Of a stretch of 36,323 nucleotides of DNA, positions 24,545-32,870 are shown piece by piece (within the stretch, counting starts at the first letter, position 1; each line of letters opens with the position of its first letter). The translations under genes and the position numbers were made by a program. Location of the stretch: positions 1 to 36,323 of the forward strand of contig CAZPWQ010000021.1 of assembly GCA_964590495.1 (NCBI GenBank), written 5' to 3'. Source of the stretch: CAZPWQ01 sp964590495. Its GTDB lineage: Bacteria > Bacteroidota > Rhodothermia > Balneolales > Balneolaceae. The notes under the pieces were generated by a model that was not told where the DNA came from, did not search any database, and saw nothing but the letters and a program-made list of their open reading frames with translations.

Positions 24545-24666
24545 AGGTACAATATCCCTGAACAGGAAAGCGTTGTTTGAAGCAAAACCACAAGTCCCTT
24601 TATAAGAATTACATAAAAAGCTTTATCTTGGAAGTTCTGCAGATTCTATAAAAGTATGATCCAATT

Positions 24667-25794
24667 ATGAGTAAAGGAAGAGTTTTAGTAGCAATGAGTG
24701 GGGGAGTCGATTCCTCCGTAGCAGCAGTTATGCTGAAAGAGCAAGGATACGATGTGATCGGCATTACCATGAAAACGTGGGATTATTCCCGTGTCGGCGG
24801 TAAATCGGACAAAGAAACCGGATGCTGTACCCTGGAGTCTATGAATGATGCCCGGCAAATAGCAGTAAAGCACGGATTCAAGCATTTCATTGTAGATATC
24901 AGGGACGAGTTCGGCGACTGGGTTATTGATCGTTTTGTTAAAGATTATATGGAAGGCCGGACGCCGAACCCATGCGTTTTATGCAATACCCATATCAAAT
25001 GGGCGGCATTATTACGCCGTGCCGATAATCTCGGCTGCGATTTTATCGCTACGGGACACTACGCCAACATTCGCGAAGAAAATGGGCGTTATGTAATATC
25101 AAGAGGCCGGGATCCTAAAAAAGATCAGTCGTATGCTTTATGGGGAGTGCAACAAAAACATCTTGCGCGGACGATCTTTCCGCTCGGTAATTTCGAGAAA
25201 TCTGAAATCAGGGATCTGGCTGAAGAATTTGGTTTAACAAAAGTTGCCAAAAAGCCCGACTCCTATGAGATATGCTTTGTGCCTGATGACGACTATCGCA
25301 GGTTTCTGAAAGACCGGGTTGACGGACTTGAAGAACGGGTTGGCGGCGGTAAGTTTGTTGACCAGGATGGTAATATTGTCGGCGAGCATGAAGGTTATCC
25401 GTTTTATACCATAGGACAGCGGCGGGGTCTGGATCTGGCACTTGGCAAGCCGGTTTATGTCACCGATATCAATCCCGATACCAATGTCATCACGATTGGT
25501 GAAAAAGGAGACCTGGTAAGTTCCACCTGTCGTGCAAAAGATATAAACCTGATAAAATACAACCGCATACCGGAGCAGGAAATGGAAGTTACCGGTGCTA
25601 TACGTTATAACGATGAAGGGGCTGTCGGTTATCTTTCCCAGCTGGATGACAACGAAATCGAGGTGACTTTCCCCACAGGTCGTGAAGCTATCACTCCCGG
25701 ACAGGCTGTGGTATGCTATGAAGGCAACGACGTGGTAGCCGGTGGTTGGATTCATAAGGTGAATGTGGATATAGATGTATTGCAGGAGGTCTGA
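24667..25794 (+). CDS. mnmA: tRNA-specific 2-thiouridylase
   Basis: A 375-residue PP-loop enzyme that thiolates U34 of tRNAs for Lys, Glu and Gln. The ATP-pyrophosphatase loop SGGVDSS is at residues 11-17. The catalytic cysteines are Cys103 in NPCVLCN and Cys203 in YEICFVP, the persulfide-carrying residue, both with normal context. The family C-terminal beta-barrel follows. The start is the ATG at 24667, 122 bp after the HNH gene, with an AT-rich leader. The upstream persulfide relay cannot be identified in this window. Confidence 0.96.
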   Translation: MSKGRVLVAMSGGVDSSVAAVMLKEQGYDVIGITMKTWDYSRVGGKSDKETGCCTLESMNDARQIAVKHGFKHFIVDIRDEFGDWVIDRFVKDYMEGRTPNPCVLCNTHIKWAALLRRADNLGCDFIATGHYANIREENGRYVISRGRDPKKDQSYALWGVQQKHLARTIFPLGNFEKSEIRDLAEEFGLTKVAKKPDSYEICFVPDDDYRRFLKDRVDGLEERVGGGKFVDQDGNIVGEHEGYPFYTIGQRRGLDLALGKPVYVTDINPDTNVITIGEKGDLVSSTCRAKDINLIKYNRIPEQEMEVTGAIRYNDEGAVGYLSQLDDNEIEVTFPTGREAITPGQAVVCYEGNDVVAGGWIHKVNVDIDVLQEV

Positions 25795-25922
25795 ATAAAC
25801 TAACTTCTGTTAGCAGAGAGTACCGGTTAAAAAGGATCCTCGCATGTCATATGAAACATTATCATTGTGTAATATGTACAAGACAAGAGATCAGTATGAA
25901 AAATAATTTTAGATTATTTCCC

Positions 25923-26675
25923 ATGAAAAAACCAATTTTTCTTCTATTTGCCTTCCTCTTTATTGCAGTTGCCGTTCAGAATTCTCAAGCCCAGTTTGAA
26001 GGGAAGATTCAATACAGCAGCTATGAAGTTTCACCAGACGGGGATAAAGATAAAACCGATGATTTTACGATCTATGTGACAAAAGATCGAATTATGCTGC
26101 AGGGTAGTAACAAGTATCAGTTTATGGGTTCTATTGAAACGGAAGGTCTGTTGGTCAGGCTGGATTATGAAGATTTTGTTTTTTTAGCTGGGAGTGAGAA
26201 TGCCATGAAAATATCGAAGGACGATATAAATTCCATGATGAAAATGTTCGGAAACAATTCAGGTAATTCCCGTGACCTGAAAGAAACAGAGATCAATTAT
26301 GAGATGACTGGTGAAGAGGATAAGATTCTCGGATTTGACACCGAAAAAGTAATTTTCCGGGATGCCGAAGAAAAAGATAGCCATTCGGTCGTATGGATGA
26401 CCAAGGAGGTAGATATAAACTGGGGGATGTTGGCTGAAACCTGGGACAGTTCAGCTGAAGCACAATTCGGCAGCGAAATTCCTACTGATCTTCTTTTTAA
26501 GGAGAAGTACTTCCCGCTGAAGTTTGAAAGCTACCGAAACGGCAGGCTGGAAAATGTCACCGAGGTAACGGATCTTTCAAGAACCAATGTAGCCAGGGCT
26601 ATGGTACAGATACCTTCGGGAGTTAAAGTTCTAAGCTTTCAGGATTATCTGTTTCAGAAAATGAGTGAGAATTGA
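25923..26675 (+). CDS. Secreted DUF4412-domain protein
   Basis: A 250-residue exported protein of unknown function. The chosen ATG at 25923 gives a textbook signal peptide (MKKPIFLLFAFLFIAVAV, likely cleavage after SQA near residue 22). A longer in-frame start at 25896 is possible. The mature part opens with FEGKIQYSSYEV and resembles the DUF4412 family common in Bacteroidota. It is hydrophilic with alternating strands, compatible with a beta-rich periplasmic or outer-membrane-associated protein. There is no lipobox. It starts 128 bp after mnmA and is followed by dispersed-repeat copy 2. No functional clue from neighbours. Confidence 0.75.
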   Translation: MKKPIFLLFAFLFIAVAVQNSQAQFEGKIQYSSYEVSPDGDKDKTDDFTIYVTKDRIMLQGSNKYQFMGSIETEGLLVRLDYEDFVFLAGSENAMKISKDDINSMMKMFGNNSGNSRDLKETEINYEMTGEEDKILGFDTEKVIFRDAEEKDSHSVVWMTKEVDINWGMLAETWDSSAEAQFGSEIPTDLLFKEKYFPLKFESYRNGRLENVTEVTDLSRTNVARAMVQIPSGVKVLSFQDYLFQKMSEN

Positions 26676-26695
26676 TGTAGTAAATTCGAAGCACG

Positions 26696-26807
26696 AATGT
26701 TCTAAATCCGAAACGGCTGCTGTCGTTTAAATAACCAGTCCTCTAATAAAATGGCTAGATATTTTACATTCGGTTGAGTAATAAACAACAGCCACGGATG
26801 TTTCGGA
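26696..26807. repeat. Dispersed intergenic element, copy 2
   Basis: Almost identical to 7261-7364. Here the terminal arms are clean: TCCGAAAC (26707-26714) and GTTTCGGA (26800-26807) are perfect, followed inward by GGCTGCTGT and ACAGCC words that continue the pairing imperfectly. GAAGCACGAATG just to its left (26688-26699) is the inverse of CATTCGTGCTTC at the right side of copy 1 (about 7401-7412). It lies between the 3' ends of convergent genes. Confidence 0.75.
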
Positions 26808-26851
26808 TCAGCCGGCAGGCGGACAAGTTTTTGGTCATTAGGATTTCGGAT

Positions 26852-27715
26852 TTATTGTGTTACATTTCCCATCAAAAAAGTATCGCCCGTTGGTTGCGGT
26901 GAACCGCCTTTGGGTTCCATGGTGACGGAGAAGGCCTCCGCCGACTCATCAACTCCATTTATTTGTTCCATCTTAAAAAAGCCTTCGCCCCCGGTATCGA
27001 CGAAAAACACACCGGCGGAGAAATAATTGTTATTGCTGATAACCCAAAGCTGATATACACTATCCTCCGGAACAGGAGGCATGTTTGAAACCTGGAGCAA
27101 AGCATTATCTGACTCGGAATTGAAAATAATTTTTCCATAGCCGTCAGGGTTGCTTTCCAATCCCGATAAAGACATTATTTTCGTCTCCCGCGATTCAAGT
27201 ACAGAAAGTAGGTCATTTTTTTGCTGAATATCCGTTTGCAGTTCAGATATAATTTCCTGCTGTTCAGCGATTTCTTCTTCTTTTTGATTGAGCTGAGAGC
27301 TGAGGTTAAATGAATAGAAAATGAGGGTCAGGCAGATGATCAGCAGGGCGATGGATGCAGCGAGCGTCAATGCCGGCCGGTTGAATCCCTCTTCCTCACT
27401 TCCAACAGCAGCATTATCGCCGGAGTTATCATAGTCTGAAACTATTATTTCTTCCTTTTTACTTTCGGTGTCAATGCTTTCAGTCCTGATCCGGGACATA
27501 AGCTTTTCTTTTATATCCGCCGGAGGTTCACTTCCTTCAATAGTAAATGAAAGCTGGTTTGCCGCAGCCCACATTTCTTGATACAGTTGACGTTGTTCGT
27601 CATTCGCCTGCGCCAGCATAGCTTCGAATGCTTTTTGATCTTCATCATTCAAAGAGTGGAGGACATACCCGGCACAAAGCTCTTCAAAACTATTATTTGG
27701 ATCGTGATTATTCAT
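26852..27715 (-). CDS. RskA-like anti-sigma factor
   Basis: A 287-residue single-pass membrane protein. The cytoplasmic N-terminal part (1-110) begins FEELCAGYVLHSLNDEDQKAFEAML, the anti-sigma-K-type opening that replaces the zinc-binding HxxxCxxC motif. A transmembrane helix lies at about 115-136, a coiled coil at about 138-180, and a C-terminal periplasmic RskA domain (VYQLWVISNNN, then EAFSVTMEPKGGSPQPTG) at about 180-287. It is expected to hold the overlapping sigma factor inactive until proteolysed. Its start overlaps the sigma stop by 8 bp, enforcing coupled synthesis. The signal is unknown. Confidence 0.88.
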   Translation of the reverse strand: MNNHDPNNSFEELCAGYVLHSLNDEDQKAFEAMLAQANDEQRQLYQEMWAAANQLSFTIEGSEPPADIKEKLMSRIRTESIDTESKKEEIIVSDYDNSGDNAAVGSEEEGFNRPALTLAASIALLIICLTLIFYSFNLSSQLNQKEEEIAEQQEIISELQTDIQQKNDLLSVLESRETKIMSLSGLESNPDGYGKIIFNSESDNALLQVSNMPPVPEDSVYQLWVISNNNYFSAGVFFVDTGGEGFFKMEQINGVDESAEAFSVTMEPKGGSPQPTGDTFLMGNVTQ

Positions 27716-28292
27716 GACCTATGATAAAATTTTCTATTACCTGTTTGAATTTCAGCATCCCTTCCTTTGTTCTGGTTTTAACTGTTCTAAGCGTAACATT
27801 TAGAGAATCTGCAATTTCCTGCTGTGTCATTCCGCGGTAATAAGCTATTTTCAAAACCTCGAGCTGTTCCTCCGGAATTTTAGTCAACGCTTTCTTAACC
27901 AGTTCTGTACGATCGGAATAAATAGTGGTCTTAAGAGGATCATAATTATCTCCCTCAATGACGGCGGATGTTTCCTCTTCCGGAGCTTTGTGCAGATGGA
28001 CAAACCGGATTGCCCTGCTCCGGGTAAGCCTCACCAGCCAGCTGTATACATTTTCGCGGTCGGTATTAAAAGAAGCTGCTTTTTCCCAGACAGTTTCAAA
28101 TACCTCCAGCAGTAGATTCACGGCCTCATTCCGGTTTTTAACGATCGATAAAATCATCCCGAACAGCAGGCGTTTATACAGGTCGTAAAGTTCCTCCAAT
28201 GCGTACGGATCTTTACGTTGTATGCGTTTAATCAATTCATTTTCGTCAGCTGAACTGCTGTAGCTATCATTGGAGATGGCTGCAAAAAGCAT
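27708..28292 (-). CDS. ECF/SigK-type RNA polymerase sigma factor
   Basis: A 194-residue group 4 sigma factor with a region 2 (about 20-95, ending WLVRLTRSRAIRFV) and a region 4 helix-turn-helix (about 135-185, MTQQEIADSLNVTLRTVKTRTKEGMLKF). The region 2.1-2.2 stretch reads EAVNLLLEVFETVWEKA in place of the more usual DAEDLVQEVF, a small divergence in the core-binding helix. Its gene is the first of a two-gene operon with the RskA-like anti-sigma factor. Autoregulation is likely by family habit. The start is the ATG at 28292. Confidence 0.92.
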   Translation of the reverse strand: MLFAAISNDSYSSSADENELIKRIQRKDPYALEELYDLYKRLLFGMILSIVKNRNEAVNLLLEVFETVWEKAASFNTDRENVYSWLVRLTRSRAIRFVHLHKAPEEETSAVIEGDNYDPLKTTIYSDRTELVKKALTKIPEEQLEVLKIAYYRGMTQQEIADSLNVTLRTVKTRTKEGMLKFKQVIENFIIGHE

Positions 28293-28607
28293 ATCCTTGA
28301 TCTGTTAAATTTAAAAAATTGTAATCGACACCAGAACCGGCAAGAGAAATTTGGTTGATTCGTCAAAATCCGCTACTGTTGATATCAGTTATACAGTCAG
28401 ATGGTTCCGTCGATTTTCGACACAGTATGTGTATCCGTAAAGCATATAACTGAACTAACTGATAACTAATTATTTTATCTGCCTGTGAACTACTTCAGAA
28501 GCTTGAAAAACTGCCACTATGCCTTTTGTGGTACTGATATCAAGCTTCAGCTGCAAAACATAATATGAACATTTAAAATTCTTTAAAACTTGCCCTGGTT
28601 ATTACGA
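28293..28607. other. 315-bp divergent promoter region with a hairpin, no gene seen
   Basis: Between the sigma factor (minus) and metallophosphoesterase (plus). No ORF with protein character. GAAGCTTGA (28498-28506) and TCAAGCTTC (28540-28548) are perfect 9-bp inverted arms with CCAC/GTGG (28514-28517, 28528-28531) pairing inside, giving an imperfect hairpin about 60-110 bases upstream of the phosphoesterase start. A GTCGA-TTT-TCGAC hairpin lies near 28409-28421. No clear -35/-10 or TAnnTTTG element was identified. Confidence 0.5.
28498..28548 (+). promoter_or_regulatory. Hairpin in the leader of the metallophosphoesterase gene
   Basis: A 51-bp imperfect inverted repeat with 9-bp perfect outer arms and a 4-bp inner pairing. 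It could be an operator dyad for the divergent pair or an RNA structure in the 5' leader. It is not followed by a T tract, so it is not a typical terminator. Confidence 0.35.
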
Positions 28608-29780
28608 ATGACGCTGCTTGTGTCAGCATTGATGCTGCCGGCAGTCATATATCTGATTTGGCGCTTACTGAGTGTTATCCGAACCAATACTTATCTGAAA
28701 TCTGTCTGGTGGCAAAGAGGGATTACTGCCTTTTTACTTTCGTTTTATCTTTTGCCCATATCGGGATTTATCGATATTACAGTTACCGGCGATATCGATC
28801 TCCTGAAATATCCGCCGCCGGTCATGTACTGGTTTTGGTTTGGATTGGTATTCTGTTACAATCTGGCTACCTGGGTGATCATAGCTGATCTGATAAAATT
28901 AGCGGGCGGATTTTTCCCACCCCGTGATATGCTGGAAAAATTTTACCGGGGGTTCGTACTGGCTTTGTTTCCTCTGATCCTGCTATTTACAGGAACGAAA
29001 ATGTATGTTGGTACAACAGATATTGTAATCGAACGGCAGATATACGAAGTCGAAAATCTCCCGCAGTCGTTGGAAGGTTTCCGGATTATACACATTTCCG
29101 ATATCCAGGGCGATGAGTTTACGGGGCGGGATAATATTGCCGACTATATCAATAAGGTTAACGAGCAGGAGGGAGACCTCATTTTCTTTACCGGCGATCT
29201 GGTTTCTTATGGCACTGATTTTATAGCGATGTCAGCCGAAGAGTTCGGCAGGGTAAAGGCTGTTCACGGTGCCATAGCGGTAGTAGGTGATCATGATTTC
29301 TGGGCCGGTCTCGAACATGTTGAACCTGCACTGGCTGAGGAGGGCATCCCGCTGTTGCAAAACGAGAACCGGGTGATACAGGTAGATAGTACGGCCTCCC
29401 TGCTGGTGACCGGTGTGATTGAAGTTTACAGCAGACGTTCAGACCCGGAGGAAATAGAGGAGCTGATGCAGGAAACCGGCAATCATCCGGTTAAAATACT
29501 GGCTTCGCACCAGGTGGCATCGTACCTGACAGAGCGGGCGAAGGAGTACGGTTACAGCCTGTTTCTGGCCGGACATACCCACGGCGGACAGGTCCGGGTT
29601 CCGTTTTTGGGAATGACCTTCTCCGCACCGGAACGAGAGACCGATTACGTTAGTGGTTCTTACCGGCTGGATGATCTGTTGATTAATGTCAACAACGGAC
29701 TCGGTTTTACGCTCGCCCCGGTTCGGTATAATGCCAAGCCGAATATCAGTGTCATTGAATTGAGGAGTAAAAGTGAATAA
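28608..29780 (+). CDS. Membrane metallophosphoesterase (calcineurin-like)
   Basis: A 390-residue protein with four N-terminal transmembrane helices (about 1-130) and a C-terminal calcineurin-like phosphoesterase domain. The order of motifs is SDIQGDEF, FFTGDLV, GDHDFW, a later SHQ and LAGHTHGG. Two substitutions stand out. The usual first motif D-x-H is D-x-Q, and GNHD/E is GDHD. Both may be subfamily features rather than inactivation. YkuE/YaeI-like relatives act on lipid-linked phosphates, so a membrane-lipid substrate is plausible. The ATG at 28608 was chosen. A TTG at 28590 would add six residues. It is divergent from the sigma operon, and a GC-rich inverted repeat follows its stop. Confidence 0.83.
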   Translation: MTLLVSALMLPAVIYLIWRLLSVIRTNTYLKSVWWQRGITAFLLSFYLLPISGFIDITVTGDIDLLKYPPPVMYWFWFGLVFCYNLATWVIIADLIKLAGGFFPPRDMLEKFYRGFVLALFPLILLFTGTKMYVGTTDIVIERQIYEVENLPQSLEGFRIIHISDIQGDEFTGRDNIADYINKVNEQEGDLIFFTGDLVSYGTDFIAMSAEEFGRVKAVHGAIAVVGDHDFWAGLEHVEPALAEEGIPLLQNENRVIQVDSTASLLVTGVIEVYSRRSDPEEIEELMQETGNHPVKILASHQVASYLTERAKEYGYSLFLAGHTHGGQVRVPFLGMTFSAPERETDYVSGSYRLDDLLINVNNGLGFTLAPVRYNAKPNISVIELRSKSE

Positions 29781-29880
29781 TGCCCGTCCGGACGCTGGTT
29801 TTGCGGTCGGGCGGGTTTGATAGGGCAGCCAGCCTTTTTCTTCCACATAAATCCTGCTCCTCCGAACCCACCGGACGGCA
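29781..29880. terminator. Inverted repeat between convergent phosphoesterase and DUF255 genes
   Basis: TGCCCGTCCGG (29781-29791) and CCGGACGGCA (29871-29880) pair except for one bulged C. A GCTGG/CCAGC pair and a CTTTTTC run (near 29833) lie inside. It occupies the entire gap between the two stop codons, consistent with a bidirectional terminator, though the loop is long. Confidence 0.45.
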
Positions 29881-29883
29881 AAA

Positions 29884-31992
29884 TCAGCCGTCGGATGGGA
29901 ACGTGCCTTTCAACAGCTCCATCATCTTGCCGGCATCGGTGGTGGGGAGTTCGCAGGCATAGTTTTGGCAGACATAGGCAGTAGCTTTATTATCTTCCAT
30001 AGTAAAGTCTGCGGTGAATGGTGCGAGCTTCTTCAACTTACTGTCGCCGGATGACTTAAGCAGGAGTACGGCATTGGGCAGAAATTCAGATGACAGCCGC
30101 TTCAGCATTTCTTCTGTATTCTTATCACCTTTTTCACCGGCAATGACGATTTCCTGTGGTGTGCCTGTAGCGAAATCTACAGCCTGCAGCAGCTGGGTAA
30201 ATCCCGTAGGTGTCTGCTTTACATCCGAAGAAAACAGCCGGTTGATCCCGTCCGCCATCTTTTCCCATTCCGTGCGTCCGGTCAGACGCCCCAGACGGAA
30301 CAGATTCGTCATTGCGACTGAATTACTTGATGGGATGGCACCGTCATAACTTTCTTTTTTCCGTCCCAGCAATTTTTCGCTTTCCTCAGAGGTGAAATAA
30401 TATCCACCCTGATCTTCATCCCAAAAATGTTTGTTGAATGTCTCCTGCAGTTTTACAGCCTCTTTCAGGTATTCGGGATTTAACACCGCCTGGTAGAGTT
30501 CGATCAATCCCCAGATCAGGAAGGCAAAATCGTCGGCATGTGCTTTTATCGCAACATCCCCATTGCGGTAACGGTGCCAAAGGGTTTTACCGGAAATGAG
30601 ATTCTCTTTAATAAAGGCAAAACAACCTTCGGCGGCTTCGATATACTCACTGTGTTGAAATATACGCCCCGCTTTTGCCAGGGCGGCAAGCATAAGCCCG
30701 TTCCAGTCGGTCAGTATTTTGTCGTCGAGCAGGGGACGCGGGCGTTCTTCCCGCACAGAGAACAGTATTTGTCTGATCTCCTCAATTTCCTCCATCAGCT
30801 GCTTTTCGCTCATATCCCGTTCTTCAGCAAGCTCCGATACCGGCTTTTGAAGGTGAAGTATATTTTTCCCGGTGCGTTCCCGGGTCGCTTCATCTTTATA
30901 ATTGCCCTCTTCCGTCATATTAAACACCTCAACCGCCAACGCCGCCTGAGTCGAGGACAAGTGCCTCCTGATTTCTGAAACCGACCAGACGTAAAATTTA
31001 CCCTCTTCGCCTTCACTGTCGGCATCTTCAGCGGAGTAAAAGCCACCCCGGTCGTCCCGAAGGTCACGGAATATATATTGTATAACTTCTTCAGCGGTTT
31101 GTTTGAACAGCAGGTCTCCGGTAACCTGCCAGCCTTCGGTATAAGCCATGCAGAGCATCGCCTGGTCGTAGAGCATTTTCTCGAAGTGGGGCACCAGCCA
31201 CTTGCGGTCGGTCGAGTACCGGTGAAAACCAAGTCCTATTTGATCAAAAAGGCCGCCGTAGCGCATGTGCCGTAGCGTATTGGAGACTATGGAGGTGGCC
31301 TCGTCTGTACCGGTCCGGTTACCGTACCGGAGCATGAACATCAGGGAATGCGGGCTCGGAAATTTAGGGGCAGAGCTGAATCCGCCATACTGTTGGTCAT
31401 ACTGCTGGTTGAACTGTTTATAGGATTTGTCAAGGATATCGGAGGTAAGAAGATCTCCGCTTTCCCGTTTTGTAGCCTGTTCAAAAGCTTCAGTAATTTT
31501 ATCGGTTGAATTGACAATTTTCTCATGCTCATTTTGCCAGAGCTGTTTAATCCAGGGTACCAGCTCCTGCATGCCCGGATTGCCGTGCCGTCCCTGTTTG
31601 GGGATATATGTGGCGGCATAAAAAGGTTTTTTTTCGGGCGTCATCAGTACATTCATGGGCCATCCGCCGCTTCCGGTCAGCATCTGGCAAACCAGCATAT
31701 AGGTATTGTCGATATCCGGCCGTTCTTCCCGATCCACTTTTATATTTATAAAGGCGTCATTCATCAACTTTGCCACTTTCTCATCCTCAAAAGATTCGTG
31801 GGCCATAACATGACACCAGTGACAGGTTGCATAGCCTATTGAGAGAAAAACCGGTTTATCATCGGCGCGGGCCTTTTCAAAAGCTTCCTCTCCCCACGGA
31901 AACCAGTCGACCGGATTATCGGCATGCTGCAGAAGATACGGACTCGATTCATCAGCCAGGCGATTGTGGTTGTCGGTTTCGGAAGAAGTCAT
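29884..31992 (-). CDS. DUF255 / YyaL-type thioredoxin-domain protein
   Basis: A 702-residue protein of the YyaL/SPATA20 family, a typical length for the group. The N-terminal domain (about 1-170) is thioredoxin-like: LQHADNPVDWFPWGEEAF is the family hallmark and GYATCHWCH holds the CxxC (Cys57, Cys60). GSGGWPMNV follows. The remainder (about 190-690) is an alpha/alpha toroid resembling N-acylglucosamine 2-epimerases and glycosidases (GGFSSAPKFPSPH, DWNGLMLAALAKAG). No reaction is established for the family. There is no signal peptide, so it should be cytoplasmic. Its start is 11 bp after the mgsA stop, an operonic arrangement. It starts at the ATG at 31992. Confidence 0.9.
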   Translation of the reverse strand: MTSSETDNHNRLADESSPYLLQHADNPVDWFPWGEEAFEKARADDKPVFLSIGYATCHWCHVMAHESFEDEKVAKLMNDAFINIKVDREERPDIDNTYMLVCQMLTGSGGWPMNVLMTPEKKPFYAATYIPKQGRHGNPGMQELVPWIKQLWQNEHEKIVNSTDKITEAFEQATKRESGDLLTSDILDKSYKQFNQQYDQQYGGFSSAPKFPSPHSLMFMLRYGNRTGTDEATSIVSNTLRHMRYGGLFDQIGLGFHRYSTDRKWLVPHFEKMLYDQAMLCMAYTEGWQVTGDLLFKQTAEEVIQYIFRDLRDDRGGFYSAEDADSEGEEGKFYVWSVSEIRRHLSSTQAALAVEVFNMTEEGNYKDEATRERTGKNILHLQKPVSELAEERDMSEKQLMEEIEEIRQILFSVREERPRPLLDDKILTDWNGLMLAALAKAGRIFQHSEYIEAAEGCFAFIKENLISGKTLWHRYRNGDVAIKAHADDFAFLIWGLIELYQAVLNPEYLKEAVKLQETFNKHFWDEDQGGYYFTSEESEKLLGRKKESYDGAIPSSNSVAMTNLFRLGRLTGRTEWEKMADGINRLFSSDVKQTPTGFTQLLQAVDFATGTPQEIVIAGEKGDKNTEEMLKRLSSEFLPNAVLLLKSSGDSKLKKLAPFTADFTMEDNKATAYVCQNYACELPTTDAGKMMELLKGTFPSDG

Positions 31993-32003
31993 CGTTTTTA
32001 ATT

Positions 32004-32495
32004 CTATTGGATTTCTTTTGAAAAACGTTTGCTGTAATCAACCAGGAAACGCTCATATTTATCATCCATTAAATCCGACGATATAATAAAGTCGGCGGAT
32101 GAACGGTTGCAGGCGACCGGAATATTGTACAGGACGCCGATTCGCAACAAAGCTTTCACATCGACATCGTGAGGTTGTGCCTGCAGCGGATCCCAGAAGA
32201 AAATCATCATATTGATTTTATGTTCGGCTATTGAGGCGCCTATCTGAAGATCACCGCCCAGGGGTCCGCTTTGAAATCGGTGTACCTTTAGTCCCACCTT
32301 ATCTGCAATCAATTTCCCGGTGGTTCCCGTTCCGAAGAGTTTATGTTTGGAGAGGGAGCCCTGATTATATTCACACCAGTCGATCAGATCCGACTTACGG
32401 TGGTCGTGGGCAATGAGAGCGATCCTCTTTTGCTTTTCCATCTTTTTTGAACTGTGGGCGATAGGAGGGTCCGCATCTTTGTAATTTAAGCTCAT
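32004..32495 (-). CDS. mgsA: Methylglyoxal synthase
   Basis: A 163-residue enzyme that converts dihydroxyacetone phosphate to methylglyoxal and phosphate, an overflow route from glycolysis. Catalytic and phosphate-binding residues are conserved: His30 (LIAHD), Asp82 (GPLGGD), Asp102 (FWDP), His109 and Asp112 (QPHDVDVKALLRI). All are offset by exactly 11 from the E. coli positions 19, 71, 91, 98 and 101. The ATG at 32495 is taken. A second ATG at 32441 (MEKQKRI) would give a 145-residue protein and is a reasonable alternative. It is the first gene of a pair with the DUF255 protein. Confidence 0.94.
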   Translation of the reverse strand: MSLNYKDADPPIAHSSKKMEKQKRIALIAHDHRKSDLIDWCEYNQGSLSKHKLFGTGTTGKLIADKVGLKVHRFQSGPLGGDLQIGASIAEHKINMMIFFWDPLQAQPHDVDVKALLRIGVLYNIPVACNRSSADFIISSDLMDDKYERFLVDYSKRFSKEIQ

Positions 32496-32607
32496 GGCAG
32501 TAATATAGATTTATTGAAGTTCTGATATTGAAATTAAATATTCCGGATTATGTTTCGAGCGGGTAAGCTACCGGAAGTAGCAATGGCACTCAAGGTTTTT
32601 TTAATAA

Positions 32608-32860
32608 AAGCGAGAAGCAAGAAGCGAGAGATAGGCGAAACCTTCGTGTAACTTTTGCCTTGGGCATCCCTTCGCGGGTGCTTCTTTGTGTCTGTGTAAC
32701 AGCTTATAAAGGCTATTGATGTGGCTATACTGCGGTGTTTGGTGCTTTCGAGGTTATTACACAGAGCTGCACGAAGAAGCACAAAGGACCACAGAGAAAA
32801 CCTGCAAGAAGTAAGACAGAATGACACCGTCCAGCGTCTAGCTTCTTGCGTCTCTTCGTC
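32608..32860. repeat. Nested inverted-repeat element
   Basis: Inner arms: GCTTCTT (32680-32686) with AAGAAGC (32774-32780), and CTGTGTAA (32692-32699) with TTACACAG (32757-32764), all perfect and in register for one long hairpin. Outer words AAGCAAGAAGC (from 32613) and GCTTCTTGCG (from 32841) are also inverted copies. The text is built of permuted words (CTTCGTGTAAC, TTCTTTGTG, CACAAAGG). Its right edge overlaps the second copy of the GACGC/AGAC family (32811-32866). Confidence 0.65.
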
Positions 32861-32866
32861 TACTCT
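32811..32866. repeat. Permuted GACGC/AGAC repeat, copy 2
   Basis: AGACAGAATGACACCGTC (32814-32831) and following AGCGTCTAG and TCTTGCGTCTC words align with the reverse complement of 11226-11295. It ends 4 bp from the cyclase stop codon, so like copy 1 it sits at the 3' end of a gene. Confidence 0.55.
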
Positions 32867-32870
32867 TCAC

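Larger units (their letters stand above)
32496..32870. other. 375-bp intergenic region between cyclase and mgsA, filled by repeats
   Basis: No gene seen. It consists almost entirely of nested inverted repeats (32608-32860). The mgsA promoter should lie in 32496-32600, but no consensus is clear there. Confidence 0.55.
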
